From contig NZ_UAVD01000031.1 in assembly GCF_900460065.1 (NCBI RefSeq), positions 1 through 64,000 of the forward strand: a DNA stretch of 64,000 nucleotides, read 5' to 3'. This stretch comes from Streptomyces griseus. Its GTDB lineage: Bacteria > Actinomycetota > Actinomycetes > Streptomycetales > Streptomycetaceae. The translations under genes and the position numbers were made by a program. The notes beneath the pieces were generated by a model that was not told the DNA's origin, did not search any database, and saw only the letters and a program-made list of their open reading frames with translations. Positions 57,001 through 64,000 of the stretch are shown piece after piece; the stretch's first letter is position 1, and each line of letters begins with the position of its first letter.

Positions 57001-60000
57001 TGCAAGTCGTTCGCCGACGCCGCCGACGGCACCGGCTGGGCCGAGGGCGTCGGCGTGCTCCTCGTGGAGCGCCTCTCCGATGCCCGCCGCAACGGGCACC
57101 GGGTGCTGGCGGTGGTGCGGGGTTCGGCCGTGAACCAGGACGGTGCGTCCAACGGCCTCACCGCCCCCAACGGCCCGGCCCAGCAGCGCGTCATCCGCCA
57201 GGCACTGGAGAGCGCCCGCCTGTCCCCGACCGATGTGGATGCGGTGGAGGCGCACGGTACGGGGACGCGGTTGGGTGATCCGATCGAGGCGCAGGCGTTG
57301 TTGGCGACGTACGGGCAGGGGCGTGAGGAGGGTGCTGCGCTGCTGTTGGGTTCGTTGAAGTCGAACATCGGTCATGCGCAGGCGGCTGCGGGTGTGGCTG
57401 GTGTGATCAAGATGGTGATGGCGATGCGGCACGGTGTGTTGCCGCGGACGTTGCATGTGGATGAGCCGTCGTCGCATGTCGACTGGTCCGCGGGTGATGT
57501 GTCGTTGCTGACGGAGTCCCGGGAGTGGCCGGAGACGGGTCGTCCGCGCCGCGCGGGCGTCTCCTCCTTCGGCGTCAGCGGCACCAACGCCCACGTCATC
57601 CTCGAAGCCGTCGAGCACACGGACGCCCCCGCGCACTCCACGCCCGCCGTTGGCGGGGGAGCGGCCCCGTGGGTCCTGTCGGCCGCCTCCGAGGACGCCC
57701 TGCGCGCCACCGCCGAGAGGCTCCGCACGCACCTCCAGTCCGTGACCGACGCGGATCAGGACCTGCTCTCCGTCGCCGGCGCACTGTTGCGCTCGCGGGC
57801 ACGACTGGAGCATCGAGCGGTGGTCGTGGGCCATGACCGTGAGGAGCTCCTCGCCGGTCTGTACGCGGTCGCGGCGGGTGAGCCGGGTGTGGTGTCGGGT
57901 GTCGCGGGTGCGGGTGCGCGGCCGGTGTTCGTGTTTCCGGGGCAGGGTGCGCAGTGGTCGCGTATGGGGTTGGAACTCGCTGATGCGTTCCCGGTGTTCG
58001 ACGCGTCGTTGCGGGAGTGTGCTGCGGCTCTTGCGCCGTTTGTGGGGTGGGATCTGCGGGCGGAGTTGGCGGGTGGATTGGGCCGGGTCGATGTGGTGCA
58101 GCCCGTGTCGTGGGCGGTGATGGTGTCGCTGGCCCGGTTGTGGGAGTCGTTCGGGGTGGTGCCGGCTGCGGTGGTGGGTCATTCGCAGGGTGAGATTGCT
58201 GCGGCTGTGGTGGCGGGTGCGTTGTCGTTGGAGGACGGTGCCCGGATCGTTGCTGAGCGGAGCCGGGTGATCGGTGAGCGTCTGGCGGGGCGTGGGGGTA
58301 TGGCGTCGGTCGCGCTGCCCGCCGAGACGGTACGGGAGAGGGTTGCGGGCTTCGGTGACCGCTTGGCGGTTGCCGCCGTCAACGGCCCTTCGTCGACGGT
58401 GGTGTCGGGTGAGCCGGCTGCGTTGGACGAGCTGCTGGCGGCCCTGGAGGGTGAGGAGGTGCGGGTCCGGCGTATCGCGGTGGACTACGCGTCGCATTCC
58501 TCGCACGTGGAGTCGATCCGTGAGGAACTCCTCGACGTTCTTGCCCCGATCGTTCCGCGTTCGGCGACGGTCCCGTTCTATTCGACGGTGACCGGTGGTC
58601 TGCTGGACACCGAGCAGCTCGATGCCGCGTACTGGGTGCGGAACCTCCGGCAGACCGTCGAGTTCGAGGCCACGACGAAGGCGCTGATAGCCGACGGGCT
58701 GTCCGCCTTCGTCGAGTGCAGCGCCCACCCCGTCCTCGCCGTGGGTGTGGAGGAGTCCGGCGCGTCCACGGTGGTCGGGTCCCTGCGCCGCGAGGACGGT
58801 GGGGCTCAGCGGTTCGTGACGTCGCTGGCACAGGCCTTCGTCGAAGGTCTGCCCGTCGACCTGGGTTCCCTGGTGGCCGCTTCGGGGGACACCGTCGACC
58901 TGCCGACGTATCCGTTCCAGCGCAGCCGTTTCTGGCTGGAGTCGGGTGAACTGCCGGCGTCGGCGGGTGTGCCGCGGGACGAGGTGGAGGACCGGTTCTG
59001 GGAGGCCGTCGAGCGCGAGGACCTGGAGTCGCTGGCGGATTCGCTGGATCTCGACGGCGAGGAGCTGCGGCCTCTGCTTCCCGCCCTCGCGTCCTGGCGG
59101 CGGGCCGGCCGCCAGGAGTCCGTGATCGACTCCTGGCGCTACAAGACCGCCTGGCGCCCCGTCTCCGGCACCTCCGTGCCCGTGCTGTCCGGAACCTGGA
59201 TCGTCGTGGTGCCCGAATCCGCCGGCGATGACGACACGACCGCCTCCCTCGTCCGCATGCTCGGTGCACGGGGCGCCGACGCCGTCACCCTCACCGTCAC
59301 GGAGGAAGACGCGGACCGGACCCGGCTCGCCGGGCGTGTCCAGGAGGCGCTGGCCGGCCGTCACGACCTGCGGGGCGTGCTGTCGCTGTGGGCGTTCGAC
59401 GAGAAGCCCACGGAGACCCAGCCGCTGGTCTCTGCGGGCCTCGCGGGCACCGTCTCCCTCGTGCAGGCACTGCGCGACCTCGACGCGACCGCCCCGCTCT
59501 GGTGCCTCACCCGGGGTGCCGTCGCCACCGCCCCCTCCGAGACGCTGACCAGTGCCGTGCAGGCACAGGTGTGGGGCGTCGGACGGGTCGCGGCTCTCGA
59601 ACAGTCCGGCGTCTGGGGCGGGCTCGTCGACCTCCCCGACACCCCCGACGAGCGCGCGCTGCGCAGGCTCTGCGGCATCCTCGCGGAGCCGGCCGGAGAG
59701 GACCAGCTCGCCGTCCGCGCCGGCGGAGTCGTCGCCCGGCGCATGGTGCGCGCCTCTCTCGGCCGTACCGCCCCGGCCCGCCGCTGGCGGCCCGACGGCA
59801 CCGTGCTCATCACGGGCGGACTCGGTGCCCTCGGCGCCCACGTGGCCCGGTGGCTCGCCCGTGAGGGCGCCCCCCATCTCGTCCTCACCAGCCGACGCGG
59901 CGGCGACGCCCCGGGGGCCGATGACCTGGCGCGGGAGCTCACCGGACTCGGCGCACGGGTCACCGTCGCGGCCTGCGACATCGCCGACCGCGACGCCGTC

Positions 60001-63000
60001 GAAGCACTTGTCACCGGCCTCGCGGACCAGGGCGACCCCGTGCGCGCCGTCATGCACGCCGCCGTCCAGGCGGAACTCGCTCCGCTCGCCGACGCGACCC
60101 CCGACCACTTCGCCGCGCTCCTCGGAGCCAAGGTCGCCGGCGCCGAACACCTCGACTCGCTCCTCGGCGAGGACGTGGACGCCTTCGTGCTCTTCTCGTC
60201 CATCGCCGGCTTCTGGGGCAGCGGCGACCACGCGGCCTACGCCGCTGCCAACGCCCACCTGGACGCACTCGCCGAACGCCGCCGTGCACGAGGCCTCGCC
60301 GCCACGTCGATCGCCTGGGGGATCTGGGACGCGTACAACGACTGGGACTCCCTCAGCGCCACCGAGCGCCGTACGATCACCGACCGCGCCGTTCAGCAGG
60401 GCCTTCCGCTGCTCGACCCCGAGGCCGCGTGCACCGGACTGCGCCAGGCGCTCGACCACGACGAGACGTTCGTCGCCATCGCCGACATCGCCTGGGAGCC
60501 CTTCGCCACCCTCTTCACCTCGGTCCGGCCGAGCGCCCTGATACGGGAGATACCCGAGGCGACCGCACCGGATTCCGCCGCACCCGGCGACACCACCGGA
60601 CACGACGCCGCGACGCTGCTCCGCAGGCTCGAAGGGCTGCCCCGCGAGGACCGGGAACGCGAACTCGTCGACCTGGTGCGCTCCCAGGCCGCAGCCGTCC
60701 TGGGCCACGCCACGACCGACCAGGTGGGTCTGGACCGGGCCTTCCGTGACCTGGGCTTCGACTCGCTCACCGCCGTCGACCTCCGTAACCGCCTCAAGGC
60801 CGCCACCGGGGAGCGGCTGTCCGCGACCGTCGTCTTCGACCACCCGACCCCCGCCGAGCTGGCCGCCCACCTCCACGACCGTTGCTTCCCGGACGCCGAC
60901 GGCCGGCCGCAGGCGTCGGTCCCGGCCGTGACGGCTGTCGCCGCGCTCCACGACGAGCCGGTCGCGATCGTCGGCATGGCCTGCCGGCTGCCGGGCGGCG
61001 TCACCACCCCGGAGGAGCTGTGGCAGCTCCTCCGGGACGGCGGAGACGCGATCACCGGCTTCCCGGAGAACCGCGGCTGGGACCTGGACGGTCTCTACGA
61101 CCCCGATCCCGCCACCCCCGGTAAGACCTATGCCCGCGACGGCGGATTCCTCCACGACGCGGCGGAGTTCGACGCGGGGTTCTTCGGGATCTCGCCGCGT
61201 GAGGCGCTGGCGATGGACCCGCAGCAGCGGCTGCTGCTGGAGACGTCCTGGGAAGCGATCGAGCACGCCGGCATCGACCCCACGGTCCTCAAGGGCACCC
61301 GCACCGGTACCTTCATCGGCGCCAACCCGTCGGACTACCGGGCGGCCATGGGACAGGCGCCGGTGGGCTACGAGGGCCACCTCGTCACCGGAGGCCACAA
61401 CAGCGTCGTCTCCGGCCGGATCGCCTACACCTTCGGCCTCGAAGGCCCGGCCGTCACCGTCGACACCGCCTGCTCGTCATCGCTGACCGCGCTGCACCTC
61501 GCCGCCCAGGCAGTGAAGCAGGGCGAGTGCGACATGGCCCTCGCCGGCGGAGTGGCCATCATGTCGACCCCTGAGGGCTTCATCGGCTTCAGCCGCCAGC
61601 GAGGCCTGTCGCACGACGGCCGCTGCCGCACCTTCTCCAGCGACGCCGAGGGCATCGGCCTCTCCGAGGGCGTCGGAGTGATCCTCCTGGAGCGCCTCTC
61701 GGACGCCCACCGCAACGGGCACCCGGTACTCGCCGTCATCCGTGGCTCCGCCACCAACCAGGACGGTGCGTCCAACGGACTGAGCGCCCCCAACGGTCCC
61801 TCGCAGCAGCGCGTCATCCGCCAGGCCCTCGCCAACGCCGGCCTGACCACCGCCGAGGTCGACGCGGTGGAGGCGCACGGTACCGGTACCACGCTGGGTG
61901 ACCCGATCGAGGCGCAGGCCCTGCTGGCCACCTATGGCCAGGACCGCACGGACGGGCACCCGCTGTATCTGGGTTCGCTGAAGTCCAACATCGGCCACCC
62001 GCAGGCTGCCGCAGGCATCGCGGGCGTGGTCAAGACCGTGCTCGCCCTCCAGCACGGCGTCCTGCCGCGGACGTTGCATGTGGAGGAGCCGTCGCCGGAG
62101 GTGGATTGGGCGTCGGGTGCGGTGGAGTTGTTGGTGCGTGAGCGTGAGTGGCCTCGGACGGGTCGTCCGCGTCGGGCGGCGGTGTCCGGGTTCGGTATCA
62201 GCGGGACGAATGCGCATGTGGTGTTGGAGCAGGCGCCTGTTTCGTCGGGTGGGGTGGTGCCGGTTCCTGAGGTGGAGCCGTCTGGTGCTGTTGGTGCTGT
62301 TGGTGGTGTTGGTGTGGTGCCGTGGGTGGTGTCGGCGCGGTCGGAGGTGGCGTTGGCGGATCAGGTGGGTCGGTTGGCGTCGTTTGTGGGTGGGCGGCCT
62401 GGTGTGAGTGTGCTGGATGTGGGTGCGTCGTTGTTGGGGCGTGCGGGGTTGGATCATCGGGTGGTGTTCGCGGGGCGTGACCGGGAGTCGTTGTTGTCGG
62501 CTGTGGTGACGGGTCCGGGTGCGGCTTCGGCTGTGGGTGTGGTGGGTGTGGGTGATGGTCGGTTGGGGTTCCTGTTTGCGGGTCAGGGGTCTCAGCGGGT
62601 TGGTATGGGTGTGGAGTTGGCTGCTGCTTTTCCGGTGTTCGGTGGGGTGTGGCGGGAGGTGTGGTCGTTGTTGGGGCTGTCGCCGGATGAGGTGGCGGTG
62701 GAGCGGACGGGGTGGGCTCAGCCTGCGTTGTTTGCTTTTGAGGTGGCGTTGTTCCGGTTGGTGGAGTCGTGGGGTGTGCGGCCGGAGGTGGTGGCTGGTC
62801 ATTCGGTGGGTGAGGTTGCTGCTGCTCATGTGGCGGGTGTGTTGTCGTTGGGTGATGCGGTGCGGTTGGTGGAGGCGCGTGGGCGGTTGATGGAGGGGTT
62901 GCCGGAGGGTGGGGTGATGGTTGCGGTTGGTGCTTCGGAGGCGGAGGTTGTGGGTGCGATTGCGGCGCATCCTCGGGGGGAGTGGGTGTCGGTGGCGGCG

Positions 63001-64000
63001 GTGAATGGTCCGTCGTCGGTGGTGGTGTCGGGTGTGCGGGGTGTGGTGGAGGAGGTTGTCGGGGGGTTTGTGGGGCGTGGTGTTCGGGTGCGGCGGTTGG
63101 GTGTGTCGCATGCGTTTCATTCGGTGTTGATGGAGCCGATGTTGGGTGAGTTCCGGGGGGTGTTGGAGTCTTTGGAGTTTGGTGTTCCGTCGGTTGATTT
63201 TGTGTCGTCGGTGGGGGGTGGTGGTGATGTCGGTTCGGTGGAGTACTGGGTGCGGCATGCGCGTGCTGAGGTGCGGTTTGCTGATGTGGTGGGGGAGTTG
63301 GGGGGTCGTGGGCTGACGGCTTTGGTGGAGGTGGGGCCGGATGCGACGTTGACGGGGATGGCGGGTCAGGTGCTGGCTGATCCGGGTGGTCCGGTGTTGG
63401 TGGCGTTGTGTCGTAAGGGTCGTGACGAGGCTGTGTCGGTGGTCGAGGGCATCGGCAGGGTGTGGGCGTGTGGTGTTGCGGTTGACTGGGCGTCGTTGTG
63501 TGGGGGTGGCCGGCGGGTTGATCTGCCGACGTATGCCTTCCAGCGTGACCATTACTGGCTTCCCAAGGCTCATGGGTCGGGTGACGCGGAGGGTCTCGGG
63601 CTCTCCAACACGGGGCATCCGCTCCTCAGCGCAGCCCTCCCCATGGCCGACGGTGGGAGTGTGGTGCTGACCGGCCGCGTCGGGCGTACTTCTCATGCCT
63701 GGGTCGCCGACCATCAGGTCGGTGGTGTGGTGCTTCTGCCGGGGACGGCGTTCGTGGAGCTCGCGGTGCGGGCCGGGGACGAGGTCGGGTGCGGCCGGGT
63801 CGAGGAGCTGACGCTCCAGGCCCCCCTGATCCTCCCGGAGCGGGGCGGTGTGCGGCTCCAGGTCGTGGTCGAGGGACCGGACGCCACGGGCGGCCGACCC
63901 GTCGCCGTGCACTCGCGTCCCGACGACGGCGACACCTGGACCCTCCACGCCACCGGACTGCTCACCGAGCCCGGCGCGCTGCCCGCCGGTGACGCGGAGA
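51007..64000 (+). CDS. Modular type I polyketide synthase, 3' end outside window
   Basis: An open frame of at least 4331 residues from ATG 51007. Residues 1-38 form a charged N-terminal docking helix. Module A: KS (Cys211 in DTACSSS), AT with VVGHSQGE and YASH (methylmalonyl type), DH (HTVDGHVILPG), B-type-looking KR (TGGTGTLG, ALAD, AGQANYAAAN) and ACP (Ser1710 in GFDSL). Module B: KS (Cys1948), near-identical methylmalonyl AT, DE-type linker, KR with A2-type features (GFWGSGDHAAY) and ACP (Ser3253). Module C: KS (Cys3489), malonyl AT (GHSVG, HAFH) and DH (HQVGGVVLLPG), cut by the window edge. No loading domain is present, so an upstream PKS subunit must feed it. Regulation is likely by the adjacent LAL activator. 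Product unknown. Confidence 0.96.
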   Translation, partial: MPATSPNEEKLRDYLKRVTADLRQARQRLSAAEARNREPIAIVGMACRFPGGIGSPEDLWRMVADGAEGISELPTDRGWDLDALFDADPLRVGTSYIRGGGFLHGAAEFDAGFFGISPREALAMDPQQRLLLETAWETVERAGIVPAALRGENVGVFVGAVPQDYAPRHGDPAAEDVEGYLAVGNTTSVMSGRVAYTLGLRGPAVTVDTACSSSLVALHLAVQALRQGECTMALAGGVTVMAAPNWIVDLSRQQGLAPDGRCKAFAEGADGFGPAEGVGLLLVERLSDALRNGHRVLAVVRGSAVNQDGASNGLTAPNDEAQEDVIVRALANAGVSPRDVDAVEAHGTGTRLGDPIEAQALLATYGQGREEGAALLLGSLKSNIGHAQAAAGVAGVIKMVMAMRHGVLPRTLHVDEPSSHVDWSAGDVSLLTESREWPETGRPRRAGVSSFGISGTNAHVILEQAPRPDAPDEAEPGAVSESMPEPTPESASGTTAPSPAVPWTLSARTAEGLREQAARLLAHVEEHTGTRPADVGHSLLATRSLWDHRAVVVGTDDTSLRTALAAAAAGEPGVVSGVAGGGARPVFVFPGQGAQWSRMGLELADAFPVFDASLRECAAALAPFVGWDLRVELAGGLGRVDVVQPASWAVMVSLARLWESFGVVPAAVVGHSQGEIAAAVVAGALSLEDGARIVAERSRVIGERLAGRGGMASVALPAETVRERVAGFGDRLAVAAVNGPSSTVVSGEPAALDELLAALEGEEVRVRRIAVDYASHSSHVESIREELLDVLVPIVPRSATVPFYSTVTGGLLDTEQLDAAYWVRNLRQTVEFEATTRALIADGLSAFVECSAHPVLAVGVEESGASTVVGSLRREDGGAQRFVTSLAQAFVNGLPVDLAPLVADGRAVDLPTYAFQGTHYWLRPTAGRTDFNAAGLGAAHHPLLGAVVRLADTDGALLTGRLSLADHPWLADHTVDGHVILPGAAYVELAVRAGDEVGCGRLAELTLQAPLELVDGRPVAVQVAVGTAEADGSRPLTVHARRDDSGDASWTCHATGTLVPADAAEPSFGLTAWPPPGASAVPVDTFYDDVTAAGYGYGPAFQGLRAVWTAGDEVYAEVTSVAPEEAERFLLHPAALDAALHAILVRTGDAGDTAALRLPFSWSGVEVYATGTADLRVQLTRTGDDTVSVRLTDTDGTPVARVESLALRAPATDTLGTKGAADLLHVVWEPIAGLPAPTDAADIVFLDTGAPDLDTVATPDGPAPDVVALALPDDATDVRDLVGSVLALVRRWLSDDRWSTSRLAFVTRRDSLAHAAVRGFVRSAQTEHPGRFQLLETERDSEPSPDAVAAALATGEPQLALGPTGVSTPRLTPVPADPDTTSTPIDTEGTVLVTGGTGTLGSLLARHLVTAHGVRHLLLLSRGGPDAPGAPELAADLAAHGADAHIVACDAADRDALAAVLADIDPAHPLTAVVHTAGALADTVVTSLTDDHVDQVLRPKSDAAQHLHDLTAHLGLSAFVFFSSAAGVLGTAGQANYAAANAYLDALAVRRRQDGLPAVSLAWGYWEQASGLTGHLDRGDVLRLARTGVAPMTTAQGLALFDAGLRTPHPAVIPLVLDRAALRDAARSETLSPLLRTYAPRPRRRTTTAGAARGASAVSDLARALVGLTPEQREHTLTELVRAQAGAVLGHDSTAAVDAGQPFRALGFDSLAAVELRNRLNTATGLRLPATAVFDHPTPDRLAAHIGTLLDGGPEARTQPSAPGGPGAARASAVDEPIAIVGMACRLPGGVGSPEELWQLVADGVDAVSPFPTDRGWDMDALLGATDGTGGTSYVREGGFLYDAADFDAGFFGISPREALAMDPQQRLLLETSWEALERAGIDPTSLNGTRTGVFTGVMYHDYASRLDRVPEEVGGYLATGTSGSVASGRVAYTLGLEGPAVTVDTACSSSLVALHLAAQALRQGECTMALAGGVTVLSSPSVFSEFSRQQGLATDGRCKSFADAADGTGWAEGVGVLLVERLSDARRNGHRVLAVVRGSAVNQDGASNGLTAPNGPAQQRVIRQALESARLSPTDVDAVEAHGTGTRLGDPIEAQALLATYGQGREEGAALLLGSLKSNIGHAQAAAGVAGVIKMVMAMRHGVLPRTLHVDEPSSHVDWSAGDVSLLTESREWPETGRPRRAGVSSFGVSGTNAHVILEAVEHTDAPAHSTPAVGGGAAPWVLSAASEDALRATAERLRTHLQSVTDADQDLLSVAGALLRSRARLEHRAVVVGHDREELLAGLYAVAAGEPGVVSGVAGAGARPVFVFPGQGAQWSRMGLELADAFPVFDASLRECAAALAPFVGWDLRAELAGGLGRVDVVQPVSWAVMVSLARLWESFGVVPAAVVGHSQGEIAAAVVAGALSLEDGARIVAERSRVIGERLAGRGGMASVALPAETVRERVAGFGDRLAVAAVNGPSSTVVSGEPAALDELLAALEGEEVRVRRIAVDYASHSSHVESIREELLDVLAPIVPRSATVPFYSTVTGGLLDTEQLDAAYWVRNLRQTVEFEATTKALIADGLSAFVECSAHPVLAVGVEESGASTVVGSLRREDGGAQRFVTSLAQAFVEGLPVDLGSLVAASGDTVDLPTYPFQRSRFWLESGELPASAGVPRDEVEDRFWEAVEREDLESLADSLDLDGEELRPLLPALASWRRAGRQESVIDSWRYKTAWRPVSGTSVPVLSGTWIVVVPESAGDDDTTASLVRMLGARGADAVTLTVTEEDADRTRLAGRVQEALAGRHDLRGVLSLWAFDEKPTETQPLVSAGLAGTVSLVQALRDLDATAPLWCLTRGAVATAPSETLTSAVQAQVWGVGRVAALEQSGVWGGLVDLPDTPDERALRRLCGILAEPAGEDQLAVRAGGVVARRMVRASLGRTAPARRWRPDGTVLITGGLGALGAHVARWLAREGAPHLVLTSRRGGDAPGADDLARELTGLGARVTVAACDIADRDAVEALVTGLADQGDPVRAVMHAAVQAELAPLADATPDHFAALLGAKVAGAEHLDSLLGEDVDAFVLFSSIAGFWGSGDHAAYAAANAHLDALAERRRARGLAATSIAWGIWDAYNDWDSLSATERRTITDRAVQQGLPLLDPEAACTGLRQALDHDETFVAIADIAWEPFATLFTSVRPSALIREIPEATAPDSAAPGDTTGHDAATLLRRLEGLPREDRERELVDLVRSQAAAVLGHATTDQVGLDRAFRDLGFDSLTAVDLRNRLKAATGERLSATVVFDHPTPAELAAHLHDRCFPDADGRPQASVPAVTAVAALHDEPVAIVGMACRLPGGVTTPEELWQLLRDGGDAITGFPENRGWDLDGLYDPDPATPGKTYARDGGFLHDAAEFDAGFFGISPREALAMDPQQRLLLETSWEAIEHAGIDPTVLKGTRTGTFIGANPSDYRAAMGQAPVGYEGHLVTGGHNSVVSGRIAYTFGLEGPAVTVDTACSSSLTALHLAAQAVKQGECDMALAGGVAIMSTPEGFIGFSRQRGLSHDGRCRTFSSDAEGIGLSEGVGVILLERLSDAHRNGHPVLAVIRGSATNQDGASNGLSAPNGPSQQRVIRQALANAGLTTAEVDAVEAHGTGTTLGDPIEAQALLATYGQDRTDGHPLYLGSLKSNIGHPQAAAGIAGVVKTVLALQHGVLPRTLHVEEPSPEVDWASGAVELLVREREWPRTGRPRRAAVSGFGISGTNAHVVLEQAPVSSGGVVPVPEVEPSGAVGAVGGVGVVPWVVSARSEVALADQVGRLASFVGGRPGVSVLDVGASLLGRAGLDHRVVFAGRDRESLLSAVVTGPGAASAVGVVGVGDGRLGFLFAGQGSQRVGMGVELAAAFPVFGGVWREVWSLLGLSPDEVAVERTGWAQPALFAFEVALFRLVESWGVRPEVVAGHSVGEVAAAHVAGVLSLGDAVRLVEARGRLMEGLPEGGVMVAVGASEAEVVGAIAAHPRGEWVSVAAVNGPSSVVVSGVRGVVEEVVGGFVGRGVRVRRLGVSHAFHSVLMEPMLGEFRGVLESLEFGVPSVDFVSSVGGGGDVGSVEYWVRHARAEVRFADVVGELGGRGLTALVEVGPDATLTGMAGQVLADPGGPVLVALCRKGRDEAVSVVEGIGRVWACGVAVDWASLCGGGRRVDLPTYAFQRDHYWLPKAHGSGDAEGLGLSNTGHPLLSAALPMADGGSVVLTGRVGRTSHAWVADHQVGGVVLLPGTAFVELAVRAGDEVGCGRVEELTLQAPLILPERGGVRLQVVVEGPDATGGRPVAVHSRPDDGDTWTLHATGLLTEPGALPAGDAE
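51331..51405 (+). repeat. KS tract, copy 1 of 3
   Basis: About 75 bp around FDAGFFGISPREALAMDPQQ is almost identical at DNA level in all three KS domains (also 56545-56619 and 61168-61242). Confidence 0.75.
52021..52328 (+). repeat. 308-bp exact repeat in the KS C-terminal part, copy 1
   Basis: Compared base by base, this is identical to 57232-57539. After one mismatch, identity continues for about 30 bp. The codon style changes to G/T-ending codons across it. Confidence 0.9.
52708..53695 (+). repeat. AT-cassette repeat, copy 1
   Basis: About 1 kb covering the whole methylmalonyl AT is near-identical to 57871-58858, with only scattered differences seen by eye. Confidence 0.85.
56545..56619 (+). 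repeat. KS tract, copy 2 of 3
   Basis: Nearly identical to 51331-51405 and 61168-61242, with a few third-position changes. Confidence 0.75.
57232..57539 (+). repeat. 308-bp exact repeat in the KS C-terminal part, copy 2
   Basis: Identical to 52021-52328; it encodes the EAHGTGTRLGDP and SLKSNIGHAQAAAG region of the second KS. Confidence 0.9.
57871..58858 (+). repeat. AT-cassette repeat, copy 2
   Basis: Partner of 52708-53695. The spacing to the KS repeat differs by 48 bp from copy 1, so the two tracts were exchanged or retained separately. Confidence 0.85.
61168..61242 (+). repeat. KS tract, copy 3 of 3
   Basis: Nearly identical to 51331-51405 and 56545-56619. Confidence 0.75.

Noticed and set aside
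50896..61398. Minus-strand frames of 1645 and 1609 residues opposite the PKS
   Set aside because: Mirror frames of the repetitive PKS. They repeat in step with the modules and show no protein-like composition.
61477..63948. 823-residue His/Arg/Pro-rich minus-strand frame
   Set aside because: Its composition is simply the complement of the G/T-rich AT cassette; no domain.

Overview
This is a window from a high-GC actinobacterium, almost certainly a Streptomyces. The evidence is the strong C/G third-codon bias, GTG and TTG starts, and a conserved block running alaS-ruvX-mltG-aroE-aroC-aroK/B-aroQ, then efp-nusB, bldD, the pyr operon, sIHF, gmk, rpoZ, coaBC, metK, priA, fmt, rsmB and rpe. As I recall, the same order occurs in the chromosomal core of S. 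coelicolor.

Layout. 1-1215 (minus): 3' part of a LuxR-family AAA regulator, broken by an apparent frameshift. 1423-7299: two small membrane-associated proteins, alaS, ruvX and mltG. 7292-11523: shikimate pathway genes (aroE, aroC, an in-frame aroK-aroB fusion, aroQ), ending at a strong hairpin. 11666-14870: a proline-rich P-loop kinase, an M24 peptidase-like protein with substituted metal ligands, efp and nusB. 15098-15598 (minus): bldD, the c-di-GMP-controlled master regulator of development, with an autoregulatory-looking operator over its promoter. 15783-25861: the pyrimidine operon (pyrR, pyrB, pyrC, a PH-like membrane protein, carA, carB, pyrD, pyrF), headed by a PyrR-type leader motif that overlaps the pyrR ribosome-binding site. 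26106-32474: sIHF, gmk, rpoZ, coaBC, metK and an ATPase-degenerate priA. 32586-36800: an HTH protein (minus), fmt, rsmB and rpe.

From about 36.9 kb the content becomes more accessory: a SorC-type regulator, a class I terpene synthase (minus), guaB1, an aldehyde dehydrogenase, an Lrp regulator, a nitrilase-family amidohydrolase and a flavin amine oxidase. The last two look like an aromatic-amino-acid to arylacetamide to arylacetate route.

From 45.8 kb to the right edge lies the left end of a type I polyketide cluster. It holds a large LuxR-family (LAL) activator with a TTA codon, hence likely bldA control, a small SnoaL/ketosteroid-isomerase-like protein, and a giant modular PKS starting at 51007 and still open at 64000. 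The visible PKS modules are KS-AT-DH-KR-ACP, KS-AT-KR-ACP and KS-AT-DH... The first two ATs carry methylmalonyl signatures and the third a malonyl signature. The PKS begins with a docking coiled coil and an active-site-Cys KS, so the loading module is encoded elsewhere. The AT cassettes are near-identical repeats or differ in codon style from their surroundings, which points to recombination.

Taken together, the window joins nucleotide, amino-acid and translation housekeeping genes to a developmental regulator (BldD) and to specialised-metabolite genes that appear tied to development through a bldA-dependent activator. All statements come from reading the sequence. No database search was run.
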